Translations under genes and position numbers: made by a program
Part shown: positions 8,368-16,907 of the stretch, piece after piece
Layout: each line of letters begins with the position of its first letter
Position numbering within the stretch: the first letter of the stretch is position 1
Notes under the pieces: model-generated
What the model was told of the DNA's origin: nothing
Database searches by the model: none
The model's input: only the letters and a program-made list of their open reading frames with translations
DNA from: Solidesulfovibrio sp.
Lineage (GTDB): Bacteria > Desulfobacterota > Desulfovibrionia > Desulfovibrionales > Desulfovibrionaceae
Assembly (NCBI RefSeq): GCF_038562415.1
Contig: NZ_JBCFBA010000006.1
Coordinates: forward strand, 145,444-209,443
DNA length: 64,000 bases
Reading direction: 5' to 3'

Positions 8368-11214
8368 CTAGTTGTTTTCCTCAGCCGAAACCACCGGGTG
8401 CTGCCGGAGGTATTCAAGCCGTTCGTACATGTCGCTGCCGAGGTAGTACTTGGACGGAGGCAGGAGCTTGCCGCCCTGCTCCAGGGTCTTGATGCCCTTG
8501 AGGACCTTTTCCGGCGAGGCGGGCAGTTCGTAGATCCGCACGCCCGTGGCGTTGGAGATGGCGTTGACGATGGCCACATGGCCCGAGGTCAGCGAGAGCT
8601 CGGCGCAGCCCGAGGAGCCGAAGGGGCCGGTCGGGCGCGGCGTTTCGGTGTATTCCACCTCGATGTCGTCAGGGATGTCCATGATGTAGGGAAAGCCCTG
8701 GGCTTTTAAGGTCACGTCCTTGGCCGGGTCGAGAAAGTCCTCGGTCAAGGCCAGACCGATACCTTGGGCGATGCCGCCGTACATCTGGCCGTCCACCACG
8801 AGCTTGCTGCCGATGGGGCCGAAATCGGCGTGCAGCGTCATCTTGACCACCCGGGTCTTGCCGGTCTTGGTGTCCACTTCCACCTCGGCCATGAACAGGC
8901 CGTAGGTATGGGTCGGGTTGGGGTCGCCCTGCATGGTGTTGAAGTCGCACAGGGAGGAGTAGCCCACGGTGGTCGCCTTGCCGGTGTAGCGGACGGGGAT
9001 ATTTTCCTTGGTCATTTCCGCGTGGGTCCGGTAGGTGCCGTCGGGCTTGCGCATGGCCTCCATGAGTTGGTTGGCCCCGTCGATCATGGCCTTGCCGCCC
9101 ATGTAGTGGGAACGGCTGCCGGCGGCCGCCCCGTAGTAGCCGTGCAGCGCGGTGTCGTTCATGACCAGGCGGATCTGCTCGGGCTTGAGCCCCAGTGGGC
9201 GCAGGGCCTCATGGATGAGGACCAGGGCGCCGGCGTCGGCCCCCTGGCCCATGTCGTGCCAGCCGCAAAAGAGGGTGACCGTGTTGTCGGGGTTGAGTTC
9301 GACGATGACCTCGCAGAAATCGTTGGCGCTAAACGTGCTGTCGTACATGCCGAAGGCCAGGCCCACGCCGCGCTTTTTCTCCGGTGTGGATTCCTTCTTG
9401 GCCCGGGCCAGGGCGGCATCGTATTTAGGCCGCATCATTTCCAGGAGCTTGGGAAAGGGATGCACGTCCATGGTGCAGCCCGACGTCATGGTCGTGCCCG
9501 GCCAGTAGGTGTTGCGGTAGCGGAATTCCAGGGGATCGATGCCGATTTTTTCCGCCAGCATGTCGGCGAGCTGCTCGGTGGCGAACAGGGCCTGGGGTGA
9601 GCCGAAAGCCCTAAACGCGGTGCCGAAGGCGTGGTTGGAGCAGCAGATGCGCCCCACGCCCCGGATGTTGGGAAAGTAGAGGCCCGCACCGCACCAGCGA
9701 AAGCCCTTTTCGATGAGGGGATCGGACGTGCCGTCATGGTAGGCGCCATGGTCGAAGAGGAAGTCGTACTCCATGGCTTGCAGCTTGCCCTCTTTGTCGG
9801 CGGCCAGGCGCACGTTGAAATAGCTCGTGGCGCGCTTGCCGGTGAAAAAGGACTGTTCGGCATAGTCGAAATGCAGGCAGACGGGATGATCCAGGATGAG
9901 GCAGCAGGCCATGAGCACGGCTTCCAGATGCGGGCTCATGGTGCAGCCGAAGCTGCCGCCCACGGGATTGTCGATGATGCGGACCTTGTCGGGGGCGATG
10001 CCCACGGCCTCGGCCACCATGAGCGGCACGGCGTGGAGGAACTGACTCTTGCTCTGGACCGTGAGCCGCCCTTCCTCGTCGAAATAGGCCAAGCCCACCA
10101 TGGGTTCGAGCACGAGGTGCGGCTGGCGCGTGGTGTGGAAGCTCCCTTCCACGACGTACGGCGCCGCCTCGACGATGGGCTTGGTCTCTTCGCCCTTGAT
10201 GCAGGCCATGTCGCAGAACATGTTGGGCGTGCCCGGATGGATCTCCATGGCGTCCTCGGCCACGGCGGCCAGGCCGTCCATGTAGGCCGGCAGTTCCTCC
10301 AGTTCCACCGTCACCTTGTCCGCGGCGGCCCGGGCCTGCTTTTCGGTGTGGGCGGCCACCACGGCCAGGACGTCGCCGTACTGGTAGACTTTCTCGTCAT
10401 TGATGATGCAGCGTTCGAAGCCGTCGCTCTTGTTGGTCGGGTAGGCGCACAAGCCGTTGATGCGGTTGGTGCCCTTGATGTCCTTGGCCGTGATGACCTT
10501 GACGACGCCGGGCATTTTTTCCGCTTCCGAGGTGTCCACGGCAAGGATTTTGGCGTGGGAGACGCGGGCGTGGACCTCGGCGAGGTGCCAGACGGGAAAC
10601 GGCAGCTTGTGGTTGATGTCGTCGCCGTAATCGCAAAGCCCGGTCACCTTGGCCAGGGCCGTGGGCTTGGGCACGTTGGTGTTGTAGATGCGCTGGTCGG
10701 CCGGCACCTTGAAGGCCAGGTCGTCCATGGATTTCTCGCCGCGCACCACCTTGGCCGCGTCCATCACGGCATCGACAAGCTGCTTGTAGCCCGTGCAGCG
10801 GCAGGCGTTGCGGTTTTTCTGGAACCACTCGCGCACCTCTTCGCGCGTCGGGTTGGGGTTGGTGTCCAGCAGCCCCTTGGCCGACACGATGAACCCCGGG
10901 GTGCAGATGCCGCACTGCACCCCGCCATGGACGATCCAGGAAAGCTGCAACGGGTGCAGGTTGTTGGGCGACCCCATGCCCTCGATGGTGACGATCCTGC
11001 TGCATTCCGGGACATTTTTCATCTTGCGGGCACAGGATCGGATGACCTTGCCATCCAGGAGCACGGTGCAGGTGCCGCATTGGCCAATGCCGCAGCCGAC
11101 CTTGGTGCCCGTGAGGCCCAAGGCGCGCAGGGCATTGGCCAGGGACTCTTCGGGATCGGTCACGATCAGTTTGTCCACCCCGTTGATGTTCAGGAGCATT
11201 TTCCGTGGCGTCAT
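8368..11214 (-). CDS. mop: Molybdenum aldehyde oxidoreductase, Mop type (xanthine oxidase family)
   Basis: 948 residues from the ATG at 11214, preceded by TTGGAGG. The enzyme oxidises aldehydes to carboxylic acids. The first 2Fe-2S cluster ligands are C41, C46, C49 and C61 (CGIGQCGTC). The second cluster has CGIC and RNACRCTGY. The molybdopterin region contains AFGTAFRAFGSPQ, and the catalytic glutamate lies in SSGCAELSLTSGH, matching the position of Glu869 in the D. gigas enzyme. Colinearity with the Desulfovibrio Mop protein is visible along the whole length, and the protein is about 40 residues longer. It sits between an outer-membrane channel gene and the FeS flavoprotein gene. The alcohol dehydrogenase upstream would supply its aldehyde. 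Confidence 0.93.
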   Translation of the reverse strand: MTPRKMLLNINGVDKLIVTDPEESLANALRALGLTGTKVGCGIGQCGTCTVLLDGKVIRSCARKMKNVPECSRIVTIEGMGSPNNLHPLQLSWIVHGGVQCGICTPGFIVSAKGLLDTNPNPTREEVREWFQKNRNACRCTGYKQLVDAVMDAAKVVRGEKSMDDLAFKVPADQRIYNTNVPKPTALAKVTGLCDYGDDINHKLPFPVWHLAEVHARVSHAKILAVDTSEAEKMPGVVKVITAKDIKGTNRINGLCAYPTNKSDGFERCIINDEKVYQYGDVLAVVAAHTEKQARAAADKVTVELEELPAYMDGLAAVAEDAMEIHPGTPNMFCDMACIKGEETKPIVEAAPYVVEGSFHTTRQPHLVLEPMVGLAYFDEEGRLTVQSKSQFLHAVPLMVAEAVGIAPDKVRIIDNPVGGSFGCTMSPHLEAVLMACCLILDHPVCLHFDYAEQSFFTGKRATSYFNVRLAADKEGKLQAMEYDFLFDHGAYHDGTSDPLIEKGFRWCGAGLYFPNIRGVGRICCSNHAFGTAFRAFGSPQALFATEQLADMLAEKIGIDPLEFRYRNTYWPGTTMTSGCTMDVHPFPKLLEMMRPKYDAALARAKKESTPEKKRGVGLAFGMYDSTFSANDFCEVIVELNPDNTVTLFCGWHDMGQGADAGALVLIHEALRPLGLKPEQIRLVMNDTALHGYYGAAAGSRSHYMGGKAMIDGANQLMEAMRKPDGTYRTHAEMTKENIPVRYTGKATTVGYSSLCDFNTMQGDPNPTHTYGLFMAEVEVDTKTGKTRVVKMTLHADFGPIGSKLVVDGQMYGGIAQGIGLALTEDFLDPAKDVTLKAQGFPYIMDIPDDIEVEYTETPRPTGPFGSSGCAELSLTSGHVAIVNAISNATGVRIYELPASPEKVLKGIKTLEQGGKLLPPSKYYLGSDMYERLEYLRQHPVVSAEENN

Positions 11215-11344
11215 AGACGAAGACCTCCAATGCTGTTTATAGGACAGGACTCTCCCGCCGCACCGTCCATCGAGGACGGTTCGTTCCCGGCAATGATGCA
11301 GGCGCGGTGCGGCAAGCCTCTGCCGGGCCTGCCGCTCCATTTGA

Positions 11345-12202
11345 CTAGAAGATGAATCCCAGGCGAACCATGACGGTGCTGGTGCGAACGCCGTTGGCCA
11401 CGGCGGCGTCGGTGCTGAAGGCGGTCATGACCTGCATGTGGGGCGTCACCATGTAGGCACCCGACACGCCGACGTTGTGGGTGGCTTGCCAGTCGTTTTG
11501 TTCTTTGCCGCCCACGATGGTGCGGCCGCCGCCCGTGAAGATGTAGTCCAGGGAACCGAAGAACTCCGGGGTGAAGTTGTAGCTCAAGTGCGCGTCACCC
11601 CCGAAAAGCGGATCGCGCGACGAGGTGGCCCGATGCCCTTCGGTGTTGAGGGCGTTGTCATTGTCGGAAAAAAATTGCGCATATCCCGACAGTTCCAGCC
11701 AGGTCCGGTCGCCGAACCCCTTGGCGAAGCAGATTTCCTGCTTGGTGGCCCAGCGATTGGCTCCGAGGTTGATGCCGCTTTCCCGGTCATACTGCCCCGT
11801 GGGGGCGGTCACGAACGGCGTCCAGGCGAAGAGGACCTTGCTTTCCTTGTTGTTGACGAACCAGATCGTGGAAGCGAAGGTGGCATCGCCGATGCCGGAT
11901 GACTGCTGGTTGGGGAGGGTGACCTCGCCGAAGGGGAGCAGGATTTGCGGGTCAATGGTGAACGGCCCGAGCTGGGTGAAATACACGGGGCGCAGCACGC
12001 TGACATTGCCTATGAAGTTCGCGGAATTGCTCTTTTTTGAGCCATTGACGTAATATTCATTGCCAAAGCTGTGGTTGTAGTACAGAGCGAGGAAAAAGGT
12101 GTTCGGCTCAAGCGGAATATAATCGCGCGCGTTGTTGGCGAAGACCTGGCTGGAAGTAAAAAGAAAAATTCCCAGCAGCGCGATCGTCATGCCCCTTTTC
12201 AT
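11345..12202 (-). CDS. Outer-membrane channel of the phenol-degradation MetA type
   Basis: 285 residues from the ATG at 12202, with GGGAGG five bases upstream. It has a clear signal peptide (MKRGMTIALLGIFLFTSSQ, cut near VFA-NN) followed by a beta-rich body. Features such as LRPVYFTQLGPFTIDPQ, TPFVTAPTGQYD and a C-terminal aromatic residue (MVRLGFIF) fit a beta-barrel that opens in the outer membrane. This family often sits beside catabolic genes for hydrophobic alcohols and aromatics. Lying between the alcohol dehydrogenase and aldehyde oxidoreductase genes, it probably admits their substrate; the substrate itself cannot be read from the sequence. Confidence 0.8.
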   Translation of the reverse strand: MKRGMTIALLGIFLFTSSQVFANNARDYIPLEPNTFFLALYYNHSFGNEYYVNGSKKSNSANFIGNVSVLRPVYFTQLGPFTIDPQILLPFGEVTLPNQQSSGIGDATFASTIWFVNNKESKVLFAWTPFVTAPTGQYDRESGINLGANRWATKQEICFAKGFGDRTWLELSGYAQFFSDNDNALNTEGHRATSSRDPLFGGDAHLSYNFTPEFFGSLDYIFTGGGRTIVGGKEQNDWQATHNVGVSGAYMVTPHMQVMTAFSTDAAVANGVRTSTVMVRLGFIF

Positions 12203-12281
12203 ATTCCCTCCCCACGTGCTTTTATGTTTGCTCTCCCTGGCCATCCCCAGGGGGTGCCCCCGAAACCCGCCCATGCCCGGT

Positions 12282-12317
12282 CGGCCGTCGGGGATGCGGG
12301 GGCATCCCCGACGGCCG
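12282..12317. terminator. Perfect 16-bp GC-rich hairpin between the dehydrogenase and channel genes
   Basis: Two 16-base arms (beginning CGGCCGTCGGGG, and its complement) enclose a GGGG loop. No T-run follows on either side, so it is more likely an intercistronic stabiliser or partial attenuator than a full stop. Confidence 0.5.
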
Positions 12318-12333
12318 TGCTTCCCGCCCCCGG

Positions 12334-13428
12334 CTACATCTTCAAGACGCCCTTGAGGATCTTGCCCTTTTCCAGGTCTTCAATGGCCTGGTTGATGTCC
12401 TTGAAGTCGTAGTAGGTGACCAGCCTGTCGATGGGGAAACGGCCCTGCTTGTAGAGTTCGATCATCTGCGGGATGAAAATCTGCGGCACGGCCTCGCCCT
12501 CGATGACGCCGCGCAGGCCCCGGCCAAAAAGAATGCCGTTCATGTCGAGCTTCACTTCGGTGCCCAGGGGCGTCATGCCGACCAGGGCGCCAAAGCCCGT
12601 GGTGGAGAGGCAGTCCACGGCCTGGCGCAGCACGTGGGGATTGCCGATGGCCTCGACGGAGTAGTCCGCGCCGCCGCCGGTAATCTCCTGGACGGCCTTG
12701 ACCGGATCGGTTTCCTTGCCGTTGATGCCGTGGGTCGCGCCGAAGGTCTTGGCCAGTTCCAGGCGCTCGTTGTTGATGTCCACGGCGATGATCTTGGTGC
12801 AGCCGCAGACCAGGGCGGCCATGATGGCGCTTATGCCCACGGTGCCCACGCCGAACACGACGATGGAGGAGCCGGCCTTGGGGCGCAGGGCGTTGATGAC
12901 GGTGCCGGCGCCGGTCTGCACGCCGCAGCCCAGGGGGCCGAGCAGTTCCAGGGGGATGTCGGCGGGCACCTTCACGATGTTGCCCTCGTTGGCCAGGGCG
13001 TGGGTGGCGAAGGTGGACTGGCTGAAAAAGCAGCCGTTGATCCGCTCGCCGTTCTGGCTCAGGGGCGAGGAGCCATCGGGGCGGCCGCCGCTGAAGTTGT
13101 GGAGATACATGCCGTTGCAATAGCCCGGCAGGCCGCTTTTGCAGGTGTTGCAGGCGTAGCAGGACAGAAAGCTCATCACGACAGGGTCGCCGGGCTTGAC
13201 GGAGGTGACGTCCGCCCCGACCTTCTCCACGATGCCGGAGCCTTCATGGCCGAGCACGCAGGGAAGCGGCGTCGGGTAATACTGGTCGCGCACGCCAAGG
13301 TCCGTATGGCACACGCCGCAGGCGACCACGCGGACAAGGACTTCGTTGGGCCTGGGATCTTCGAGTTGCATGTCCTCGATCAGGAATTTTCCGCCTTTTT
13401 CCCGGACCACAGCAGCCTTAATGTCCAT
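12334..13428 (-). CDS. Zinc-dependent NAD(P) alcohol dehydrogenase
   Basis: 364 residues, first gene of the minus-strand catabolic operon, with an AAAAGGAG ribosome site. Catalytic zinc ligands are C40 (GVCHTD), H61 (GHEGSG) and the cysteine in GPLGCGVQTGAG. The structural zinc lobe is C90, C93, C96 and C104. The Rossmann motif is GVGTVGISAIMAAL, with an acidic end (AVDIN) that favours NAD. The arrangement resembles class III-like and aryl-alcohol dehydrogenases, so a primary or benzylic alcohol substrate is plausible. The enzyme would feed aldehyde to the molybdenum enzyme encoded downstream. Transcription probably starts about 315 bases upstream at a sigma-54 promoter. Confidence 0.9.
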   Translation of the reverse strand: MDIKAAVVREKGGKFLIEDMQLEDPRPNEVLVRVVACGVCHTDLGVRDQYYPTPLPCVLGHEGSGIVEKVGADVTSVKPGDPVVMSFLSCYACNTCKSGLPGYCNGMYLHNFSGGRPDGSSPLSQNGERINGCFFSQSTFATHALANEGNIVKVPADIPLELLGPLGCGVQTGAGTVINALRPKAGSSIVVFGVGTVGISAIMAALVCGCTKIIAVDINNERLELAKTFGATHGINGKETDPVKAVQEITGGGADYSVEAIGNPHVLRQAVDCLSTTGFGALVGMTPLGTEVKLDMNGILFGRGLRGVIEGEAVPQIFIPQMIELYKQGRFPIDRLVTYYDFKDINQAIEDLEKGKILKGVLKM

Positions 13429-13754
13429 AACCCACTCCTTTTATAGGTGTCGTATGAATGCGCCGGCACGGAGCGAAGACGTTTCCCAGGCACAGGGGCG
13501 TATCTATCGTGGCGTCGGCGGGCCATCTATAAATGGCGATCGAAATGCACTAAGCTAAAAACTATTTACGCAATAGAAGAATATATGTTATACTTTTTCT
13601 GTATACACTCCAAATTATTGTCTTCACGACTTCTAATCTTTCAAGTATAACAGCTCTATGTGCCTTATAACTCCATATATACTTGACAATACGCTATCTC
13701 CAACTCGCTCTTCAAGCAATACCAGAGTCCACCTCTTTCGTTTTGCGCTCATAA

Positions 13755-13770
13755 AGCAAACGATGTGCCA
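13755..13770 (-). promoter_or_regulatory. Sigma-54 (-24/-12) promoter for the alcohol/aldehyde oxidation operon
   Basis: Read on the minus strand the site is TGGCACATCGTTTGCT, which fits the TGGCAYR-N4-TTGCW consensus at every fixed position with correct spacing. Transcription would start near 13743 and run toward the dehydrogenase. The sigma-54 activator gene lies divergently, and its likely binding sites are 250-335 bases upstream, a normal enhancer distance. Confidence 0.8.
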
Positions 13771-14021
13771 ACTTATCCTATGTAAAATCTGACATAACAG
13801 ATCGCGCCAAGCCATCCCGGAGACCAGGCTTGGGCAAATTCATACTTCTCCAAAAAATAAACTATTATTTTGGAGTGTTATCGCACGGGCAGAGGGAAAG
13901 GCGCGGGGACGACATGGACGGGGTGACTTGAGACCGGTCCCCCGCGAGGAGGCAAGAATCAGACGTGTGCAGGTTCCTTAGGATCGACCGGCCCGGATAC
14001 GAACGCCTTCGCGTCTCAAAG

Positions 14022-14091
14022 CGTCGCAATGTGAGACAGTCGTTTTTGTCCGCCTGCGCAACCCCAAAAGGCATCGTCGCAATTTGAGACA
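14022..14091. promoter_or_regulatory. Two operator-like sites, probable enhancer (UAS) of the sigma-54 activator
   Basis: Two 17-base near-identical imperfect palindromes, CGTCGCAATGTGAGACA (14022-14038) and CGTCGCAATTTGAGACA (14075-14091), differ at one base. They lie 53 bases apart, about five helical turns. An extra GTCTCA half-site is at 14013. Paired sites at this spacing are usual for AcoR-like activators; binding by the adjacent regulator is inferred. Confidence 0.6.
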
Positions 14092-14153
14092 CGTTTTACT
14101 GAACTTCGGTGACTCATTTATACAACTTACCGTATTATTTCGAAATGATAAAG

Positions 14154-14188
14154 CACTTCCCCGGCGACACGCAACCGCCGGGGAAGTG
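14154..14188. terminator. Strong hairpin, terminator-like
   Basis: Perfect 13-bp stem (CACTTCCCCGGCG and complement) with a 9-base loop, followed on the plus strand by TTTCATTTT and flanked by AAA on the other side. No gene upstream on the plus strand explains it. It may insulate the regulator from the enhancer region. Confidence 0.6.
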
Positions 14189-14559
14189 TTTCATTTTAAG
14201 GCAAACCCGTGATTGTACCGACGAAGGATCGCGCACATCCCCTCGAGGCAGGGATGCCTTTCTCGAGGCTCGGGAACCGGTCGGGTCAAACGCTCCGCGT
14301 ATCGAAATAACATTGCCCGGACATTGCCGGCGCACCAGCGAAAGGGTTGTATTTTCGCGCCCCTTGACCGGGTTCCCAAGACCACGCAAAATAGCCTCCA
14401 CTCAAGCAGACAGAGAGATGAGATTCATGTCCGCACGCAGGGATAGCCTTTTCCTCCAAACTTGCGGCTGCCCGTTTTGGACGGGCGCGGGCGGCTCCGC
14501 CTCGGATCCGGCCCTGAGTAAAGGCCATGCGACGTGGGAGACAGGGAGGAGACGTGAAG

Positions 14560-16494
14560 ATGCGCGACTCAAACGAGCCCCCAAATGATCCGAAGCGGCA
14601 GCCTGTCGTCATCGAGCAGGCGTGGGACAAACTCGTTGCCGTGCAATACATCGACAAATCGCTGCTGCGTCAGGAGATCGCACTGTCCTGGCAACGTTGC
14701 CTTTCGAGCAAGGTCAATCCCCACACAAGTAAGAATGAGAACGTAGAAAAAGACTATCTCGATTTGGAAAACAAGCGGCATTTGCTGGAAGCCGCCTTGC
14801 CCCACATGCAACAGCTCTATGCGTTTGTAAAAGGCAAAGACTTCATCGTCATGCTGGCTGCCGCCGATGGAACGCTGCTCAGCGTCTTTGGCGACAAGAA
14901 GATGTACAGTGCCGGCGAATCCCTCAATGTCGTAGCCGGAGCCAGTTGTCTGGAATCCGTCCTGGGGACCACGTCGCCCGGCATTTGCCTTGCCCGCAAG
15001 GTGCCTTTGCAGGTTTTCAGGCAGGAGCATTATTGTCAGCTCTACCATACCTGGTGCTGCTCGGCCGTACCCCTTTTCGATATTCAGGGCGAACTGATCG
15101 GGACCCTCGATCTATCCAACCGCGACAAGAAGCAGCACCCAACCTCCCTACTCGATCTGGTCAAAATGACCGCCGGTTCCATCCAAGCCGAGTACAATTA
15201 CCGAATCCTCCATAACGACTTCAAGAAATCCTACTACTACTTCAACATGGTGGTAAATAACCTGCCAGAGGCCTTGATCTTCTTTGATCGGGACGACAAA
15301 ATTTCCCATCTCAATAGGAATGCGACAAAATTACTGGGGACCTCGGCGAAACAGCTTGTCGGCAAACAAGCCAAATCTATATTTTCAAATTATGAGGGCA
15401 TCAAGCAAGAACTGTCCACTGGTCGACACTGGAAGGAGCTTCAGTTCAAAACCAGATCCGGGCCGGTCGGCATCGAAGCCTATCTCAAACCGCTGACGAA
15501 CGAATACATGGAGCCCCTCGGCATCGTTTGCACCCTGAAGGAAGACAAAAAACAGAAGCCGATGCACCACAATACCGCTCGGTATACGTTCGATGATTTC
15601 GTACATGCCAGTGCGCACATGGATACCTTGATCAGCAACGCCAAAAGAATCGCCGCAATGGACGGAAGCGTCCTCATCCAGGGCGAAAGTGGCACCGGAA
15701 AGGAAATCCTGGCTCAAGCCATCCACAATGCAAGCATCCGCCGTGATGCCCCCTTCATTGCCGTCAACTGCGCGGCCCTGCCTCCAGAACTCATCCAGAG
15801 TGAACTCTTCGGCTACGAAGAAGGCACGTTCACTGGCGCCAAACGTGGCGGCAAAGCCGGCAAATTTGAACTGGGCAACGAAGGCACCATCTTTCTTGAT
15901 GAAATAGGCGACATGCCCCTCAACGCCCAGGCCAATCTTCTGCGTGTTTTGCAGGAGAAAAGCATTGTTCGTGTCGGCGCAGCGCACTCTATCCATCTCG
16001 ACATCAGGGTCGTCGCCGCGACCAATAAAACGCTGTCCAAGGAGATCGAGGCGGGCAGCTTTAGACTCGATCTGTTCTACCGACTGGCCGTCATGAACCT
16101 CTTTATTCCACCCTTGCGGGAACACAAGAAAGACTTGTGGCCACTTGTTGAGCACCTTATCCGCAAGCACCAAACGACACAGCAAGACATCGCGTTCTCT
16201 TCTCAGGTTAAATCGATTATGGAGACCTATGACTGGCCAGGGAACGTCCGCGAGCTCGAGAACGTGATCGTCAATTTTCTCACAAAAATGACGAACCAGA
16301 CCGTAACGCCGAACGACTTGCCGGAATATTTCGACATTACAAGCAATCATGCGGAAGATATAACTTTATTGAAAGACACTGAATTTAGCATGATTTCAAC
16401 AGCACTCACGAAATGCAACAATAATGTTTCAAAAGCAGCAAAACTACTAGGCATCAGCAGAGCAACAATATATCGAAAGTTGAAAAATTACTAA
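14560..16494 (+). CDS. AcoR-like sigma-54-dependent activator (GAF-PAS-AAA+-Fis)
   Basis: 644 residues from the ATG at 14560, with GGAGGA ahead of it. The N-terminus has a GAF-like sensor (residues about 80-220), followed by a PAS domain (NNLPEALIFFDRDDKISHLN). The AAA+ domain carries Walker A GESGTGKE, the sigma-54 contact loop as GTFTGA rather than the usual GAFTGA, Walker B (TIFLDEIGDMP) and the R-finger region. The C-terminus is a Fis-type helix-turn-helix (AAKLLGISRATIYRKLKNY). Such proteins sense small alcohols, aldehydes or aromatics. It is divergent from the dehydrogenase operon, whose promoter is a sigma-54 site, so it most likely switches that operon on in response to its substrate. 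Confidence 0.88.
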   Translation: MRDSNEPPNDPKRQPVVIEQAWDKLVAVQYIDKSLLRQEIALSWQRCLSSKVNPHTSKNENVEKDYLDLENKRHLLEAALPHMQQLYAFVKGKDFIVMLAAADGTLLSVFGDKKMYSAGESLNVVAGASCLESVLGTTSPGICLARKVPLQVFRQEHYCQLYHTWCCSAVPLFDIQGELIGTLDLSNRDKKQHPTSLLDLVKMTAGSIQAEYNYRILHNDFKKSYYYFNMVVNNLPEALIFFDRDDKISHLNRNATKLLGTSAKQLVGKQAKSIFSNYEGIKQELSTGRHWKELQFKTRSGPVGIEAYLKPLTNEYMEPLGIVCTLKEDKKQKPMHHNTARYTFDDFVHASAHMDTLISNAKRIAAMDGSVLIQGESGTGKEILAQAIHNASIRRDAPFIAVNCAALPPELIQSELFGYEEGTFTGAKRGGKAGKFELGNEGTIFLDEIGDMPLNAQANLLRVLQEKSIVRVGAAHSIHLDIRVVAATNKTLSKEIEAGSFRLDLFYRLAVMNLFIPPLREHKKDLWPLVEHLIRKHQTTQQDIAFSSQVKSIMETYDWPGNVRELENVIVNFLTKMTNQTVTPNDLPEYFDITSNHAEDITLLKDTEFSMISTALTKCNNNVSKAAKLLGISRATIYRKLKNY

Positions 16495-16560
16495 TTTCAC
16501 GACTTGCCATAATATTTCAATTAAAACAATCCGTTTAAAGGGGACAAGGAGCAAAATACA

Positions 16561-16698
16561 ATGCAACCAAAAACAGACGCTCCGCGATACCTTTATACCA
16601 CAAGACAATCTTCTCCTGTTTTTATACGTAAAAAAAGAAGGGCTCCGAAGAACAACTCGCCATCAATCACTTTCTCAAACTCCAACAAAGCGGGGTAA
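16561..16698 (+). pseudogene. Short ORF with good ribosome site, probably a truncated gene start
   Basis: An AAGGAG lies nine bases before an ATG that opens 45 codons (MQPKTDAPRYLYTT...), rich in basic residues. It stops just before IS3-type transposase debris. I recognise no family. It could be the surviving start of a gene cut by the element or a chance frame. Confidence 0.25.
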
Positions 16699-16734
16699 CT
16701 TCCCATGACCTGCCGGTGTTCTTCGGACCAGTCC

Positions 16735-16880
16735 ATTCAACCGGCCCTTTCGTCATGAGGTGCTGGACTTCTATGTTTTCAGCAGGCTGAGCGAAGTCAG
16801 GGAGATCGTGGACGATCGGCTGAGGCAATACAACGAACAACGGCCCCATGAATCCCTCGGAGATCTTACCCCTCCGAGTC
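16735..16880 (+). pseudogene. IS3-family OrfB (DDE transposase) C-terminal remnant
   Basis: The frame reads NRPFRHEVLDFYVFSRLSEV and then LRQYNEQRPHESLGDLTP, the standard C-terminus of IS3-family OrfB around the last catalytic glutamate. Everything upstream of it is missing. It joins directly to RND transporter sequence, marking a recombination scar. Confidence 0.7.
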
Positions 16881-16907
16881 TCTCGCCATCAATTCGCCAG
16901 AACTCTC

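Larger units (their letters stand above)
13429..14559. other. 1.1-kb divergent regulatory region
   Basis: No convincing protein gene lies between the alcohol dehydrogenase and its divergent regulator. The region holds a sigma-54 promoter (13755-13770), a hairpin with arms CTCCAAAA/TTTTGGAG (13848-13875), two operator-like sites (14022-14091) and a strong hairpin (14154-14188). The 315-base leader of the minus-strand transcript is AT-rich. Confidence 0.6.

Noticed and set aside
9631..11355. 574-codon plus-strand ORF
   Set aside because: Antisense shadow of the aldehyde oxidoreductase gene, caused by high GC.
13498..13520. Second sigma-54 promoter close to the dehydrogenase
   Set aside because: GG and GC elements are present but the spacing is off by one or more bases.
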